Origin: Deltaproteobacteria bacterium | Lineage (GTDB): Bacteria > Myxococcota_A > Polyangia > Haliangiales > Haliangiaceae | Reading direction: 5' to 3' | Length of the DNA: 32,573 nt | Assembly (NCBI GenBank): GCA_029565465.1 | Contig: JAKQOD010000180.1 | Span: 1-32,573 of the forward strand | Part shown: in pieces, positions 23,986 through 31,951 of the stretch | Position numbering within the stretch: the first letter of the stretch is position 1 | How the letters are laid out: each line of letters starts with the position of its first letter | The notes under the pieces: model-generated | What the model was told of the DNA's origin: nothing | Databases searched by the model: none | Seen by the model: the letters and a program-made list of their open reading frames with translations, nothing else | Program-made: the position numbers and the translations under genes

Positions 23986-24852
23986 ATGTCAAGCACTCCG
24001 CGCTTCACGCTATTGCTTAGCGGAATCCTGTTGCTCGCCGATTGCGTGCCGCCGCCCGGTGCAGCTGCGCGGTATGCAGCGCGGCACCGCAACGATGGGG
24101 TGGTCGAAGGTTATGTTCGGGATGTGCAGACGGGGAAAGGTTTGCCGGGGCAATGGGTGTTAATTGGAGTCTCTGGCAAGCACCTAACTCACACGTACAC
24201 CAATGAAAACGGCTTCTATACCGCGTCGGTGCCTCCGTGGACTTCCGAGATTTACGTAATGAACGGAGATCTAGACCTCAAGCCAACTCGCATACTAGTA
24301 CATCCTCACCAAACAGTCCGCGCACCGGACGTCCTGCTCGCTCACGTCGATGAAGCAACCGAACGAGACAGCGACTCGCCCGCAAACTGCCCCAGCTCGC
24401 CTCCCGGTGCTGTAGTCGAAGGCCACACTACATCCCAGCGAGATATCGATGACCTTGTCGTCGCAGTACTCACCCGGTTCGGTTCCGACCCCAGCGCGAT
24501 CCCTGACCACGGCCTGCTGTCGAAAGGCGGCGTCGCATACCTCAACACCACCGTGCACAACCAACATATAATCAGTTCCGCTGCAGTCAAAGCCTCGCCG
24601 ATTCCACTCGTTGGAAAGTCTTACTTTGAGCTGCAAGACCTCGCCGACAGCACGCACAAGGAGATCAATTTCATCGATTTCAGCAAGATTACATCCGACG
24701 GCAGCTGTGCCTTCGTGCACGTTGGCGTCGACTTCACCATGCCGCGCCGGCCCGGTGTCATCAAAATGTGTTGCTGCACGGCGCTGGATGTCTATGAAAA
24801 GCGCGCCGGCCATTGGGTGTTCGTACGCAACGACGGTGTTATGTGCGCGTGA
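23986..24852 (+). CDS. Carboxypeptidase-regulatory-domain lipoprotein, paralogue 2 of 3
   Basis: The product is 288 residues. MSSTPRFTLLLSGILLLADC is a lipoprotein signal (lipobox LADC). Residues about 38-110 are a carboxypeptidase regulatory-like beta-sandwich (VVEGYVRDVQTGKGLPG, NENGFYTASVPP). The rest is the shared domain: CPSSPPGAVVEGHTTSQRDI, DHGLLSKGGVAYLNTTV, SPIPLVGKSYFELQDLA, INFIDFSKITSDGSCAF, MCCCTALDVYEKRAG, and a terminal CA. Conserved Cys (CPxS, GSCA, CCC, C-terminal CA) suggest disulfides. It precedes its closest paralogue by 43 bases in the same direction. Confidence 0.72.
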   Translation: MSSTPRFTLLLSGILLLADCVPPPGAAARYAARHRNDGVVEGYVRDVQTGKGLPGQWVLIGVSGKHLTHTYTNENGFYTASVPPWTSEIYVMNGDLDLKPTRILVHPHQTVRAPDVLLAHVDEATERDSDSPANCPSSPPGAVVEGHTTSQRDIDDLVVAVLTRFGSDPSAIPDHGLLSKGGVAYLNTTVHNQHIISSAAVKASPIPLVGKSYFELQDLADSTHKEINFIDFSKITSDGSCAFVHVGVDFTMPRRPGVIKMCCCTALDVYEKRAGHWVFVRNDGVMCA

Positions 24853-24895
24853 ATTAGCTGCGGCCATCGAACCTCAGACAGGATGAGAAAACAAC

Positions 24896-25777
24896 ATGAT
24901 GAAACTACGCAACGCTACAGCGATCGCTCTAAGTACGTTGTTGACGGTGCATTGCGGTTCTGCCCGCAACGGTGCAGGCGGCAGCGTCGCAACGCCGCAG
25001 AAAGAGCCAGTTCTTGAAACCGCGAGCATCGAAGGTTATGTGCGCGACAAAGAAACTGGAGCAGGCGTCGCTGGTGTAGACATCGATGGTGGCATCAACG
25101 GTGAGTACCTAAAGTGGGCGACCACCGATGAAAACGGTCGCTTCACTCTGCCCGTTCGCCCACCGCAAGCCGAATTGTTCCTGCACATTGGCGAGGCCAA
25201 GATTCACAGGTCCAACATCCCTGCCACGGCTGGGACCACCACCAAGATCGACGACCTCGTGGTCGAACACACCGATCTGCTGCTTGAGCGTAAACGCAAC
25301 CCGCCAGTCAACTGCCCTGGTTCGCAGCCTGGCGCAATCGTCAAAGGCCATACTACTTCGCAGCGCGATATCGATGACCTCGTTGGCGCCGCACTCGCGC
25401 GCTTTGTGGTTGACCCCGACGCGATTCCAGATCACGGCCTGCTGGCCAAGGGCAAGGTCAGCTTTATCAATACCACCATCGACCGTGACCACCGAATCAG
25501 CTCCTTAGCTGTCAAAGCTTCGCCGATTCCGCTCGTCGGCAAATCCTATGATGAGCTGCAAGATCTCGCCAATCGCACTCGCAAAGAGATCAATTTCATC
25601 GATTTCAGCAAGATCACGTCTGACGGCACCTGCGCCTTCGTCAATGTTGGCGTCGACTTCACCATGCCAGCTAGCGAAGGTGGATTCAAAATGTGTTGCT
25701 GCATCGGCCATGACATCTACGAGAAGCGCGCCGGCCGTTGGGTGTTTGTGCGCAGCGAAGGTGTGTCTTGCGCCTAG
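24896..25777 (+). CDS. Carboxypeptidase-regulatory-domain lipoprotein, paralogue 3 of 3
   Basis: The product is 293 residues. MMKLRNATAIALSTLLTVHC is a lipoprotein signal (lipobox TVHC). The layout matches the preceding gene: SIEGYVRDKETGAGVAGV and DENGRFTLPVRPP, then CPGSQPGAIVKGHTTSQRD, SPIPLVGKSYDELQDLA, INFIDFSKITSDGTCAF, MCCCIGHDIYEKRAG, and CA at the end. The C-terminal two-thirds are far more alike between copies 2 and 3 than the first third, so the first domains have diverged faster. A purine-rich ribosome site (GGATGAGAA) lies before tandem ATGs at 24896 and 24899. Confidence 0.72.
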   Translation: MMKLRNATAIALSTLLTVHCGSARNGAGGSVATPQKEPVLETASIEGYVRDKETGAGVAGVDIDGGINGEYLKWATTDENGRFTLPVRPPQAELFLHIGEAKIHRSNIPATAGTTTKIDDLVVEHTDLLLERKRNPPVNCPGSQPGAIVKGHTTSQRDIDDLVGAALARFVVDPDAIPDHGLLAKGKVSFINTTIDRDHRISSLAVKASPIPLVGKSYDELQDLANRTRKEINFIDFSKITSDGTCAFVNVGVDFTMPASEGGFKMCCCIGHDIYEKRAGRWVFVRSEGVSCA

Positions 25778-25827
25778 ACGAGTAGCCCTGCCAACACCGA
25801 GGCACAGATCATGCAGTCGCATGCTCA

Positions 25828-26379
25828 ATGACCCAATACAAAATCGCCGTTCTCGTCGGAAGTCTCCGAATAGAATCGTTCAACCAACAACTTGCAACCG
25901 CGCTTACCAAAATGGCGCCAACCGACTTCACGCTGACGCCGATCAAGATCGACGACCTGCCACTTTACAATCAAGATCATGACAGTCGCCAGGCCGATCC
26001 AGTGACGCGCATGAAACGCGAAGTCAAAGGCTCACACGGCTTGCTGTTTGCCACGCCTGAGTACAATCGCTCGATCCCAGGTGTGCTGAAAAACGCCATC
26101 GATCACGGATCACGGCCCTATGGCGACAGTGCATGGGGCGGCAAGCCTGCCGGCATCGTCGGCGTTTCCGTCGGAGCAGCAGGCACCGCGATGGCGCAAC
26201 AGCACTTGCGCAACATCTTGGCCTACCTCGATGTAACCGTGCTGGGCCAACCCGAAGTGTTCTTGCACGAACGCCCCGGCTTCTTCGACCCCAAAGGTGA
26301 CCTCGCGCCCGACAGCAAAGTATTTCTACAGTCGTGGATGGACCGCTTTGCAGGCTGGGTGCGCCAACACGCGTCGTAG
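25828..26379 (+). CDS. NAD(P)H-dependent FMN reductase
   Basis: The product is 183 residues. The flavodoxin-fold signature is complete: VLVGSLRIESFNQQLA (FMN phosphate loop), TPEYNRSIPGVLKNAIDHGSRP (the PEYN.SIPG.LKNAIDW motif of this family) and GKPAGIVGVSVGAAGT. This class (ChrR/ArsH/SsuE-like) uses NAD(P)H to reduce FMN, quinones or metal oxyanions. Length and layout are normal. It is convergent with the M56 peptidase gene, whose reading frame runs into it (overlap 26223-26379), probably because of a frameshift in that gene. Confidence 0.92.
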   Translation: MTQYKIAVLVGSLRIESFNQQLATALTKMAPTDFTLTPIKIDDLPLYNQDHDSRQADPVTRMKREVKGSHGLLFATPEYNRSIPGVLKNAIDHGSRPYGDSAWGGKPAGIVGVSVGAAGTAMAQQHLRNILAYLDVTVLGQPEVFLHERPGFFDPKGDLAPDSKVFLQSWMDRFAGWVRQHAS

Positions 26380-27926
26380 CCTGTGCTGAAATAGCATAGC
26401 TGTGCAAATCCGCTCAGGTAGCCGTGCGCGGCCGCCTGTGCGTCACGGCGCAACCGCGCTGGTTGCAGCCACGACAGCCGCCGCTTTGAATTCAAACGGC
26501 ATCGAAACACGACGTTGCCGCCGCGTGGTGGCGTGAAGTGACCCGCCATCACAAAGTTGTTAACGCAGTCGGCAACCGCGCGGTCGCCAACAGTGTCCTC
26601 TGTGATGCAGACATCGAGCACCTTGCCGGTCTCCGCAATGACCGAGTGAATGACGACTTTTCCAGCCAATGCAGGATTGCGCGCAAGCTGCCGTTGGTAG
26701 CAGAGCTCAAGGCTCGGCGCAGCACGTTGGATTTCAGTTGCAAGCAAGGCCAAATCGATCTCAGCATGAACGCCTGGCGGCCGGAATGGGTCGGTTTCAG
26801 CCACAAACGGTGGCGCTACATCTTCTGGCTGGCGGATCGTTGGCACGCCGACAGTGAGCATGCCGCTCTTCGGTGCGTTGGCGGTTGTTGGCGGCGCCGG
26901 CGGATGGTCACCGGCGCACGCGAGAAAGAACGTGCTCACGCTGGTTACCGCAAGCGCAACGCATTGGAAGCGAACTCGAAGTGGCGTGCGTGGCGTCGCC
27001 TCGTCGAGAATACGTTGCAAACGTGCAGTTGGCCCAGCGCGCTCCACCATGCAGATCGCCGCTGGATCTCGGTAGGTTATGCCAGCCATGCCGCGTGCAA
27101 CCTCCAACAGATCGCCGGCATAACTTGACGGCCGAATCCCAGTTGCCAGCACCAAGTCGTCGCAGGCGTATTCGCGTTCATCGTGTAATCGCGCAGTCGC
27201 CAGCCAAGCCAGCGGGTTAAACCAATACAACGCGCACCCGACCTGAGCGACCAGTTGCACCAGCGTGTCGCGCCGTCGCACGTGACCAAGTTCATGCAGC
27301 AGAACTGAAACCAAGCGTTCAGGCGGCCAGCCATCCGCAGCCGCAGGCAATAAAATGCGCGGCCACACAACGCCGATCGTCATCGGCGAACTGACCTGTT
27401 CACTGCGCAACAGCGTGACGCGTTTTCGCAACTTCAGCTCCATTGCCGCGGTCTGCAACGCTGTGTTGCATGCAACCATGCGATGCGGTGCAGCGTTTTT
27501 TGCCAGCTGCCGCGCAGTGAAATGGCCACGCAGTAATCGCATCGCAACAACCAGCGCCCCAAGCGCCCACACGGCTGCAACAATAGTTGGCCAGCTTGGC
27601 GCGCTCGCGGGCAACGCTGCTTGTTGTGCTAACGACACTGCAGCCGGACCACCTGCATTCACCGATGGACCGGTGGCCGCCGACGCTGCAACCGACGCCG
27701 CAGGCGACGCCCACAACGATGAGGCAAGCCAACTCAGCCCCGGCATCAGCAACGCCCCAACCACGCCAAGGCTCCAGACTTGGTGACGTGCGGCAGCCGC
27801 GCTGCGACGCAAAAGCACCGCCGCTACGCCAGACGCTGCAAGCACCGCGGCCGCTTTGGCAGCGCACTGCAACATCCATTCGATACCAGGCTCGGTTGTA
27901 ATCATTGCAAAGATGGAAGCGCTCAC
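26223..27926 (-). CDS. BlaR1-like M56 metallopeptidase with C-terminal AgmX/TonB-like domain; 3' end apparently frameshifted
   Basis: The frame encodes 567 residues from a GTG at 27926. Residues 1-135 hold membrane helices and an Ala-rich loop. HELGH at 211-215 and the third-ligand segment EREYACDD at 251-258 are the M56 zinc site, and a further membrane helix lies about residues 315-330. Residues about 395-475 match the periplasmic AgmX/PglI C-terminal domain (ELCYQRQLARNPALAGKVVI, VADCVNNFV, FTPPRGG). After codon 474 the sequence stops matching and runs 93 residues antisense into the FMN reductase gene. In another frame from 26502 the expected ending MPFEFKAAAVVAATS appears, with a stop at 26443. 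One missing base near 26502-26506 explains this. It senses a signal and inactivates the BlaI-type repressor next to it. Confidence 0.8.
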   Translation of the reverse strand: MSASIFAMITTEPGIEWMLQCAAKAAAVLAASGVAAVLLRRSAAAARHQVWSLGVVGALLMPGLSWLASSLWASPAASVAASAATGPSVNAGGPAAVSLAQQAALPASAPSWPTIVAAVWALGALVVAMRLLRGHFTARQLAKNAAPHRMVACNTALQTAAMELKLRKRVTLLRSEQVSSPMTIGVVWPRILLPAAADGWPPERLVSVLLHELGHVRRRDTLVQLVAQVGCALYWFNPLAWLATARLHDEREYACDDLVLATGIRPSSYAGDLLEVARGMAGITYRDPAAICMVERAGPTARLQRILDEATPRTPLRVRFQCVALAVTSVSTFFLACAGDHPPAPPTTANAPKSGMLTVGVPTIRQPEDVAPPFVAETDPFRPPGVHAEIDLALLATEIQRAAPSLELCYQRQLARNPALAGKVVIHSVIAETGKVLDVCITEDTVGDRAVADCVNNFVMAGHFTPPRGGNVVFRCRLNSKRRLSWLQPARLRRDAQAAAHGYLSGFAQLCYFSTGYDACWRTQPAKRSIHDCRNTLLSGARSPLGSKKPGRSCKNTSGWPSTVTSR

Positions 27927-28315
27927 TAGCGACCTGCTTTCCGGGCGTCCGCGATTATTTTCGCCAAGCGATCGAGCTCAGCGGTGCTGAGCTTCGCGCG
28001 TGACTCGTCAAGCAGCGCGGCAACCGCTTGTTCCGGCGAGCCGTCAAAAAACGTTTGCACCAACGATTTCAGCGCCGAACGCCGTGCTTTTGCGCGTGAG
28101 ACCACCGGCGTATAAACAAACTTTGGCCCGCGCTCTTCATGGCGGATGTGGCCTTTGGTTTCCAAAATGCGCAATTGTGCACGCACCGCTGAGTAGCCCG
28201 GCGGGTCTGGCATGCGTTCGCGGACTTCGGCCACCGTCAGGCCTTCGGCGGCGTACAAGACCTCCATGATTTCGCGCTCGCGCCGGCTAAGCGGCGGGCT
28301 GGCATTTTCCTTCAT
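27926..28315 (-). CDS. BlaI/MecI family transcriptional repressor
   Basis: The product is 129 residues, the normal BlaI size. The winged helix is clear: LSRREREIMEVLYAAEGLTVAEVRERM, PPGYSAVRAQLRILETKGHI and the wing EERGPKFVYTPVV. The dimerisation/cleavage domain follows (LVQTFFDGSPEQAVAALLD). Its stop overlaps by one base the GTG start of the M56 peptidase (TAGTG), so the two are coupled. As in BlaR1/BlaI, the peptidase is expected to relieve repression by triggering repressor cleavage. No beta-lactamase lies beside it, so the regulon is elsewhere or is the pair itself. The likely transcription start coincides with the ATG. Confidence 0.92.
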   Translation of the reverse strand: MKENASPPLSRREREIMEVLYAAEGLTVAEVRERMPDPPGYSAVRAQLRILETKGHIRHEERGPKFVYTPVVSRAKARRSALKSLVQTFFDGSPEQAVAALLDESRAKLSTAELDRLAKIIADARKAGR

Positions 28316-28350
28316 GCTAAGAAATTAGCCTTGTGCTATTTTTTTAGCAA
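28316..28350 (-). promoter_or_regulatory. BlaI-gene promoter with two GCTA/TAGC dyads
   Basis: On the minus strand, TTGCTA (28350-28345) and TAATTT (28327-28322) lie 17 bases apart, a good promoter. Two inverted repeats with a shared GCTA core cover it: TGCTA-N6-TAGCA (28334-28349) over the -35, and GCTAA-N4-TTAGC (28316-28329) over the -10. The ATG begins six bases after the -10 with no Shine-Dalgarno sequence, so the mRNA is probably leaderless. Autorepression by the BlaI-type protein is inferred. Confidence 0.6.
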
Positions 28351-28401
28351 TACAAAATTGCACAAAGCTCCCGGCAGCGGCAAACCCGTAGAAACGGCCC
28401 A

Positions 28402-29082
28402 CTACGCCATGGCGCTATCGCAGTCGGCAACCAACTGTAGACATTCGGCATGTCCGAACACAAACCGATCGTCGTCGAACGCACGCTTGAAGTGGCGATA
28501 GTAGTGCTCGTACGCGCTGCCGAAGATTGCATGCCATGCACTCGCTTGCTGTTCGGTTGCCACAATCTCGGTAACACTTGCTAGCAAGACAACATATTGC
28601 CCTCGTGCGTCGGCTTCACCGGCTTGCCACAAACAAAACCCGATCGAATGTGCGTCGCCAGCAACGGCCACGTGCTCGTACAAGTATTCGTCGACGCGCA
28701 AAGTATCAGCGGCAACGAGCTCACCATCTTCGCCGACAAAGTGCAGCAACGCGCGTTGGCTGGTTTTAAACTCCAACTCGAGCGGAAACACCAAGCGGTT
28801 CGTCGCAATCGGCAACTGCTTGGTTTCAACCAACGCATGCGCAAACTGGCGCGTTGCAAAATCATTGAGCACCATCTGCACTGCTGCATCGCTGACATGC
28901 AAACTCATCACGCGGCTATCGTGCAGTTTGCCTGGCACATAGTTGCCAAACGTGCCAAGCGCGCTGCGGTGTTCACGCAACCAAGATCGATACGCTGCAC
29001 CATCAAAAGCGTGCTCATCCTCGTCGAGGAACGCGTCAGCAAAGCTAGCACCGACGGTGCGAAGGTTGAGTGGCTCGATCAT
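28402..29082 (-). CDS. Hypothetical cytosolic protein, 226 residues
   Basis: From MIEPLNLRTVGASFADAFLDE the product is a soluble, acidic alpha/beta protein with no signal or membrane segment. Visible segments are AYRSWLREHRSALGTFGNYV, KLHDSRVMSLHVSDAAVQMVL, LVFPLELEFKTSQRALLHFV, then DEYLYEHVAVAGDAHSIGFCL and YVVLLASVTEIVATE. The central strands read like a beta-barrel or lipocalin-like core. I recognise no family. The start at 29082 was preferred over 29142. The 219-base gap up to 29302 has only the promoter region of the next lipoprotein gene. Confidence 0.6.
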   Translation of the reverse strand: MIEPLNLRTVGASFADAFLDEDEHAFDGAAYRSWLREHRSALGTFGNYVPGKLHDSRVMSLHVSDAAVQMVLNDFATRQFAHALVETKQLPIATNRLVFPLELEFKTSQRALLHFVGEDGELVAADTLRVDEYLYEHVAVAGDAHSIGFCLWQAGEADARGQYVVLLASVTEIVATEQQASAWHAIFGSAYEHYYRHFKRAFDDDRFVFGHAECLQLVADCDSAMA

Positions 29083-29301
29083 GGCTGCACCGGTCCAAAC
29101 TATACGCGCCTTTGCCATGGGTGTCCCGCCACGCATCGGCACATCCAGCCGCCAACCACTTGAAATTTCTAGTCATTGATACCTGATTGCAGCTGCGCTC
29201 AACATTTTTTTCAACGTATGTCGATTCCCGGTAAAAAAACCCTTTGGCCGGGCACTCACAGTCAAACCCGCTGCAACGAGCAGCACAACTGGAGAGCCAC
29301 G

Positions 29302-30423
29302 ATGAAGACTACGCTTTCGATGATTTCATGCCTCACGTTAACCGTCGGCTGCGCTACCACCGACGATGTCGCGGGCCTACAACGACAAGCTGTCCATGCC
29401 CAGGGCGCCAACTTTGGCCACCTCAGCTTCGATGTCGCTGCCAATACGTTGCGCTGGACGGAAGCTGGTGCTTATCGGCAATTGAACCTCGCCACGAACC
29501 AACTCGTGGTTGGTTCATCCCACGTAGACGGCGGCCCGTGGGGCCTCGCCAAGCTCAATGATCGTTGGTTTGAAGGCCATAACACACATTGTGATGCTGC
29601 TAGTGCAACCGCGAATTGCACCGATGCTGGCGTGGCAACCGTATTGGACGCGAGCAACGACCAGGTGATCAGCGAAGTGCGCGATCTCTACGAGCCTTCG
29701 GCGCTGCAAGCGCAAGGTGACCACTTGGTGGTACTCGCCGCTGGCGTCGGTGGCGAGCAACCCTGCCGCGGCGTCGGCGAACTCGGCTGGGTGCTTGGCG
29801 TTAGCGCCGACGGTGCTCGCACGTTTCGAGGCCCAACCGAAGTATTGCCTCGCTATTTAGTGCCTGCGTTGGGCGGCTTGTATTACAGCGCCGGTTTCGA
29901 CCCAATCGACGCTGCATCCCCGTGCGCGATGCCCAGCGCGTACACCGAGCAACGCCGCGTGCTGCGGCGCCTTGCTGGCAGCGATGTCGCTACAGTGACC
30001 GCTGCGGCGTTGCACAATCAACAAGTCATGCCGCTTGCGGGCAACGCCACTGAGCTTGTCGCAGCCGTGAGCAACGACGCAGGCACAGCTGTGCTGCGGC
30101 TCGATGCTAACAACCGCACTCAGCCGATCCTGCAGTTGCCAAGCAGCCAACTCGTTGACGCAGCAGCGATCACGCCCGATGGCTATCTAGTTGCGGTCAC
30201 CGACCTGGTTGCCGTCGCGTGTACCAGCGCAGCCGACGTAGCCCCTTGTTTTGCGCGCGGCGATTCGACCGTACTCGCGGTTGGCCTCGACGGGAACATC
30301 GGCCAAGCGTGGGACCTAGGTACGACGCAGGTCGCAAGCATGTTAAACATCGTTGGCCGTACGTTTGTGGCTACCAATCGCAACATCATTGAACTGACAT
30401 CGACGGTCGACACCAACCAGTAA
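29302..30423 (+). CDS. Lipoprotein with beta-propeller-like domain
   Basis: The product is 373 residues. MKTTLSMISCLTLTVGC is a lipoprotein signal (lipobox TVGC). GGAGAG is seven bases before the ATG, a strong ribosome site. The mature part has blade-like repeats: LSFDVAANTLRWTEAGAYRQLNL, WGLAKLNDRWFEGHN, VLDASNDQVISEVRDL, AAAITPDGYLVAVTD and VLAVGLDGNIGQAWDLG, with Cys pairs in the loops. No enzyme motif is visible. It is five bases ahead of the exported protein gene at 30429 and starts a four-gene run ending with a sigma factor and FecR-like gene. Confidence 0.65.
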   Translation: MKTTLSMISCLTLTVGCATTDDVAGLQRQAVHAQGANFGHLSFDVAANTLRWTEAGAYRQLNLATNQLVVGSSHVDGGPWGLAKLNDRWFEGHNTHCDAASATANCTDAGVATVLDASNDQVISEVRDLYEPSALQAQGDHLVVLAAGVGGEQPCRGVGELGWVLGVSADGARTFRGPTEVLPRYLVPALGGLYYSAGFDPIDAASPCAMPSAYTEQRRVLRRLAGSDVATVTAAALHNQQVMPLAGNATELVAAVSNDAGTAVLRLDANNRTQPILQLPSSQLVDAAAITPDGYLVAVTDLVAVACTSAADVAPCFARGDSTVLAVGLDGNIGQAWDLGTTQVASMLNIVGRTFVATNRNIIELTSTVDTNQ

Positions 30424-30428
30424 TCGCC

Positions 30429-31379
30429 ATGGTCCGCCAGCATCACTCGTACATCGTTGCCAGCGTTACGGCGCTGACCACATTGGTAGCGGTCGCGCCC
30501 CTGGCGCAAGCGCAACCGTGCGCGCGCGTTACCGGTTCTGCTTTGCTGCAACGGCGCTTGGCTGCGTCGGGTGTGCAGATCACGGAACAATGCGCCGCGG
30601 TGATCGTGGTGCAACCCAGCGCTACTGGCTACACGCTGCAGATGTCCGATGAAGCACAACGCGAACAAACCGTTGACGTTGCAACCATCGACGATGCTGC
30701 CACAATTGCGGAAGCGTGGCTCGACCGTGTTGTCGAAGTGAGCCCGATTCCAACTTCACCGGTCGCGCAAGCAGCAATAACGCTCACGGAGCCAACCGCG
30801 CCGCCGACAGCACCTACCGCTCCTATCGTGCCCAAGGCAGATGTCAGCAAAGCCGCAACGCTTGCGCCGCAGCCAGCCCCGGCCAGCCTCGCAGCGCAAC
30901 CCGTCTGGTTCCATCTCGCCGGCGAGGCGGCCGTCAGCGACGGTGGCGCACTGTGGCTTGGCATTCGCGCGACAGTTGGTGTGTTACGTGGCGGCTTGAT
31001 GTTCGCGGCGCATCAGGACAGCGACTGGACTGGCAGCTTGCACAATCTTGGCTTTGCCCGTGCTCGGGTTGAAGCCGGCGCAGTGGCGCGATTCAGTGTT
31101 GGCCCCGGGCTGCTCCTTCCGAACCTTGGCGTCGCACGCCGAACCGTTACGGTTGTGCCAACCACAATTACCGGCCGCGGCAGCGAAACAGCTTGGAGTG
31201 GGACGGCCGGCATCAGCTATGCAATCACCACATCAGTTGGGCCAATTCGCGTTGGCGCCGGTGCTCGCATCTTTGTGGATTGGCCTAGCGCGACCTTCGA
31301 TTATGAAACCGCTAGTGGCCCCGTCAGCGAACGCGCAACTTATTTTGCCGGCCTCAGCGTGGCGGTGTTTGCGCCATGA
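30429..31379 (+). CDS. Exported protein with predicted beta-barrel-like C-terminal half
   Basis: The product is 316 residues. The N-terminus has a signal peptide ending ...PLAQAQP. Residues about 28-105 form a small domain with two Cys (QPCARVTG, EQCAAVIV) and an alternating strand pattern. A Pro/Ala/Thr linker covers about 113-158. From about 160 it shows amphipathic strands with Gly turns (WFHLAGEAAVSDGGALWLGI, VRGGLMFAAHQ, GFARARVEAGAVARFSV, AWSGTAGISYAITTSVGPI) typical of outer-membrane barrels. The last strand ends in FAP. Its stop overlaps the start of the sigma factor gene (ATGA). It may be the sensor or target of that system. Confidence 0.6.
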   Translation: MVRQHHSYIVASVTALTTLVAVAPLAQAQPCARVTGSALLQRRLAASGVQITEQCAAVIVVQPSATGYTLQMSDEAQREQTVDVATIDDAATIAEAWLDRVVEVSPIPTSPVAQAAITLTEPTAPPTAPTAPIVPKADVSKAATLAPQPAPASLAAQPVWFHLAGEAAVSDGGALWLGIRATVGVLRGGLMFAAHQDSDWTGSLHNLGFARARVEAGAVARFSVGPGLLLPNLGVARRTVTVVPTTITGRGSETAWSGTAGISYAITTSVGPIRVGAGARIFVDWPSATFDYETASGPVSERATYFAGLSVAVFAP

Positions 31380-31951
31380 CATCAACCTCACGTGCCACCG
31401 ATGCAAGCGAGCTGCTTGCCGACGACGAAATGCTGCTTGCTTGGCGCGCTGGCGACCACGCTGCGCTTGGCCGCGTGTACGTTACATATAGCGAAGCTGT
31501 GCGTGGCTTTTTGGCTCGCATCTATGGCGGCCGCATGGATGATATCGACGACGTTTTGCAACAGGTCTTCCTCACTGCGCACAACGCCATCGCCCAATTC
31601 CGCGGTGACGCACAGTTGCGAACGTGGCTATTTGGCATCGCGGTGCGGGTTGCGGCACGACACCGCCGCAGCCGTGCGCGCCGCACTCAAGCGTCTGAGA
31701 AATGGACCGAGCTCGCACCAACGTGGGCTGCACCGCCCGATAACAACGCTCGGCAACAGTTGCTTGCCTTGGCCAACGCGTTGGTGGACCTCGACGACGA
31801 TTTGCGCATTGCATTCGTGATGTGTGCCATTGAACAAGTGCCTGGACGCGAAGCTGCCGCAGTGCTTGGCATCCGTGAAGGCACGCTCGCCAAGCGTGTC
31901 CATACCGCACGTGAGCATCTGCGCAGCGAACTAGGAAGGACAGCGCCATGA
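31376..31951 (+). CDS. ECF-type RNA polymerase sigma factor
   Basis: The product is 191 residues. Region 2 is clear: DEMLLAWRAGDHAALGRVYVT, FLARIYGGRMDDIDDVLQQV (region 2.3-2.4) and LRTWLFGIAVRVAARHRRS. Region 4 is at about 125-185: LLALANALVDLDDDLRIAFVM, EQVPGREAAAVLGIREGTLAKRVHTAREHLRSEL (helix-turn-helix). It overlaps both neighbours by ATGA, upstream at 31376 and downstream at 31948. The genes are therefore coupled, and the downstream FecR-like protein is the likely anti-sigma factor. Confidence 0.93.
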   Translation: MTSTSRATDASELLADDEMLLAWRAGDHAALGRVYVTYSEAVRGFLARIYGGRMDDIDDVLQQVFLTAHNAIAQFRGDAQLRTWLFGIAVRVAARHRRSRARRTQASEKWTELAPTWAAPPDNNARQQLLALANALVDLDDDLRIAFVMCAIEQVPGREAAAVLGIREGTLAKRVHTAREHLRSELGRTAP

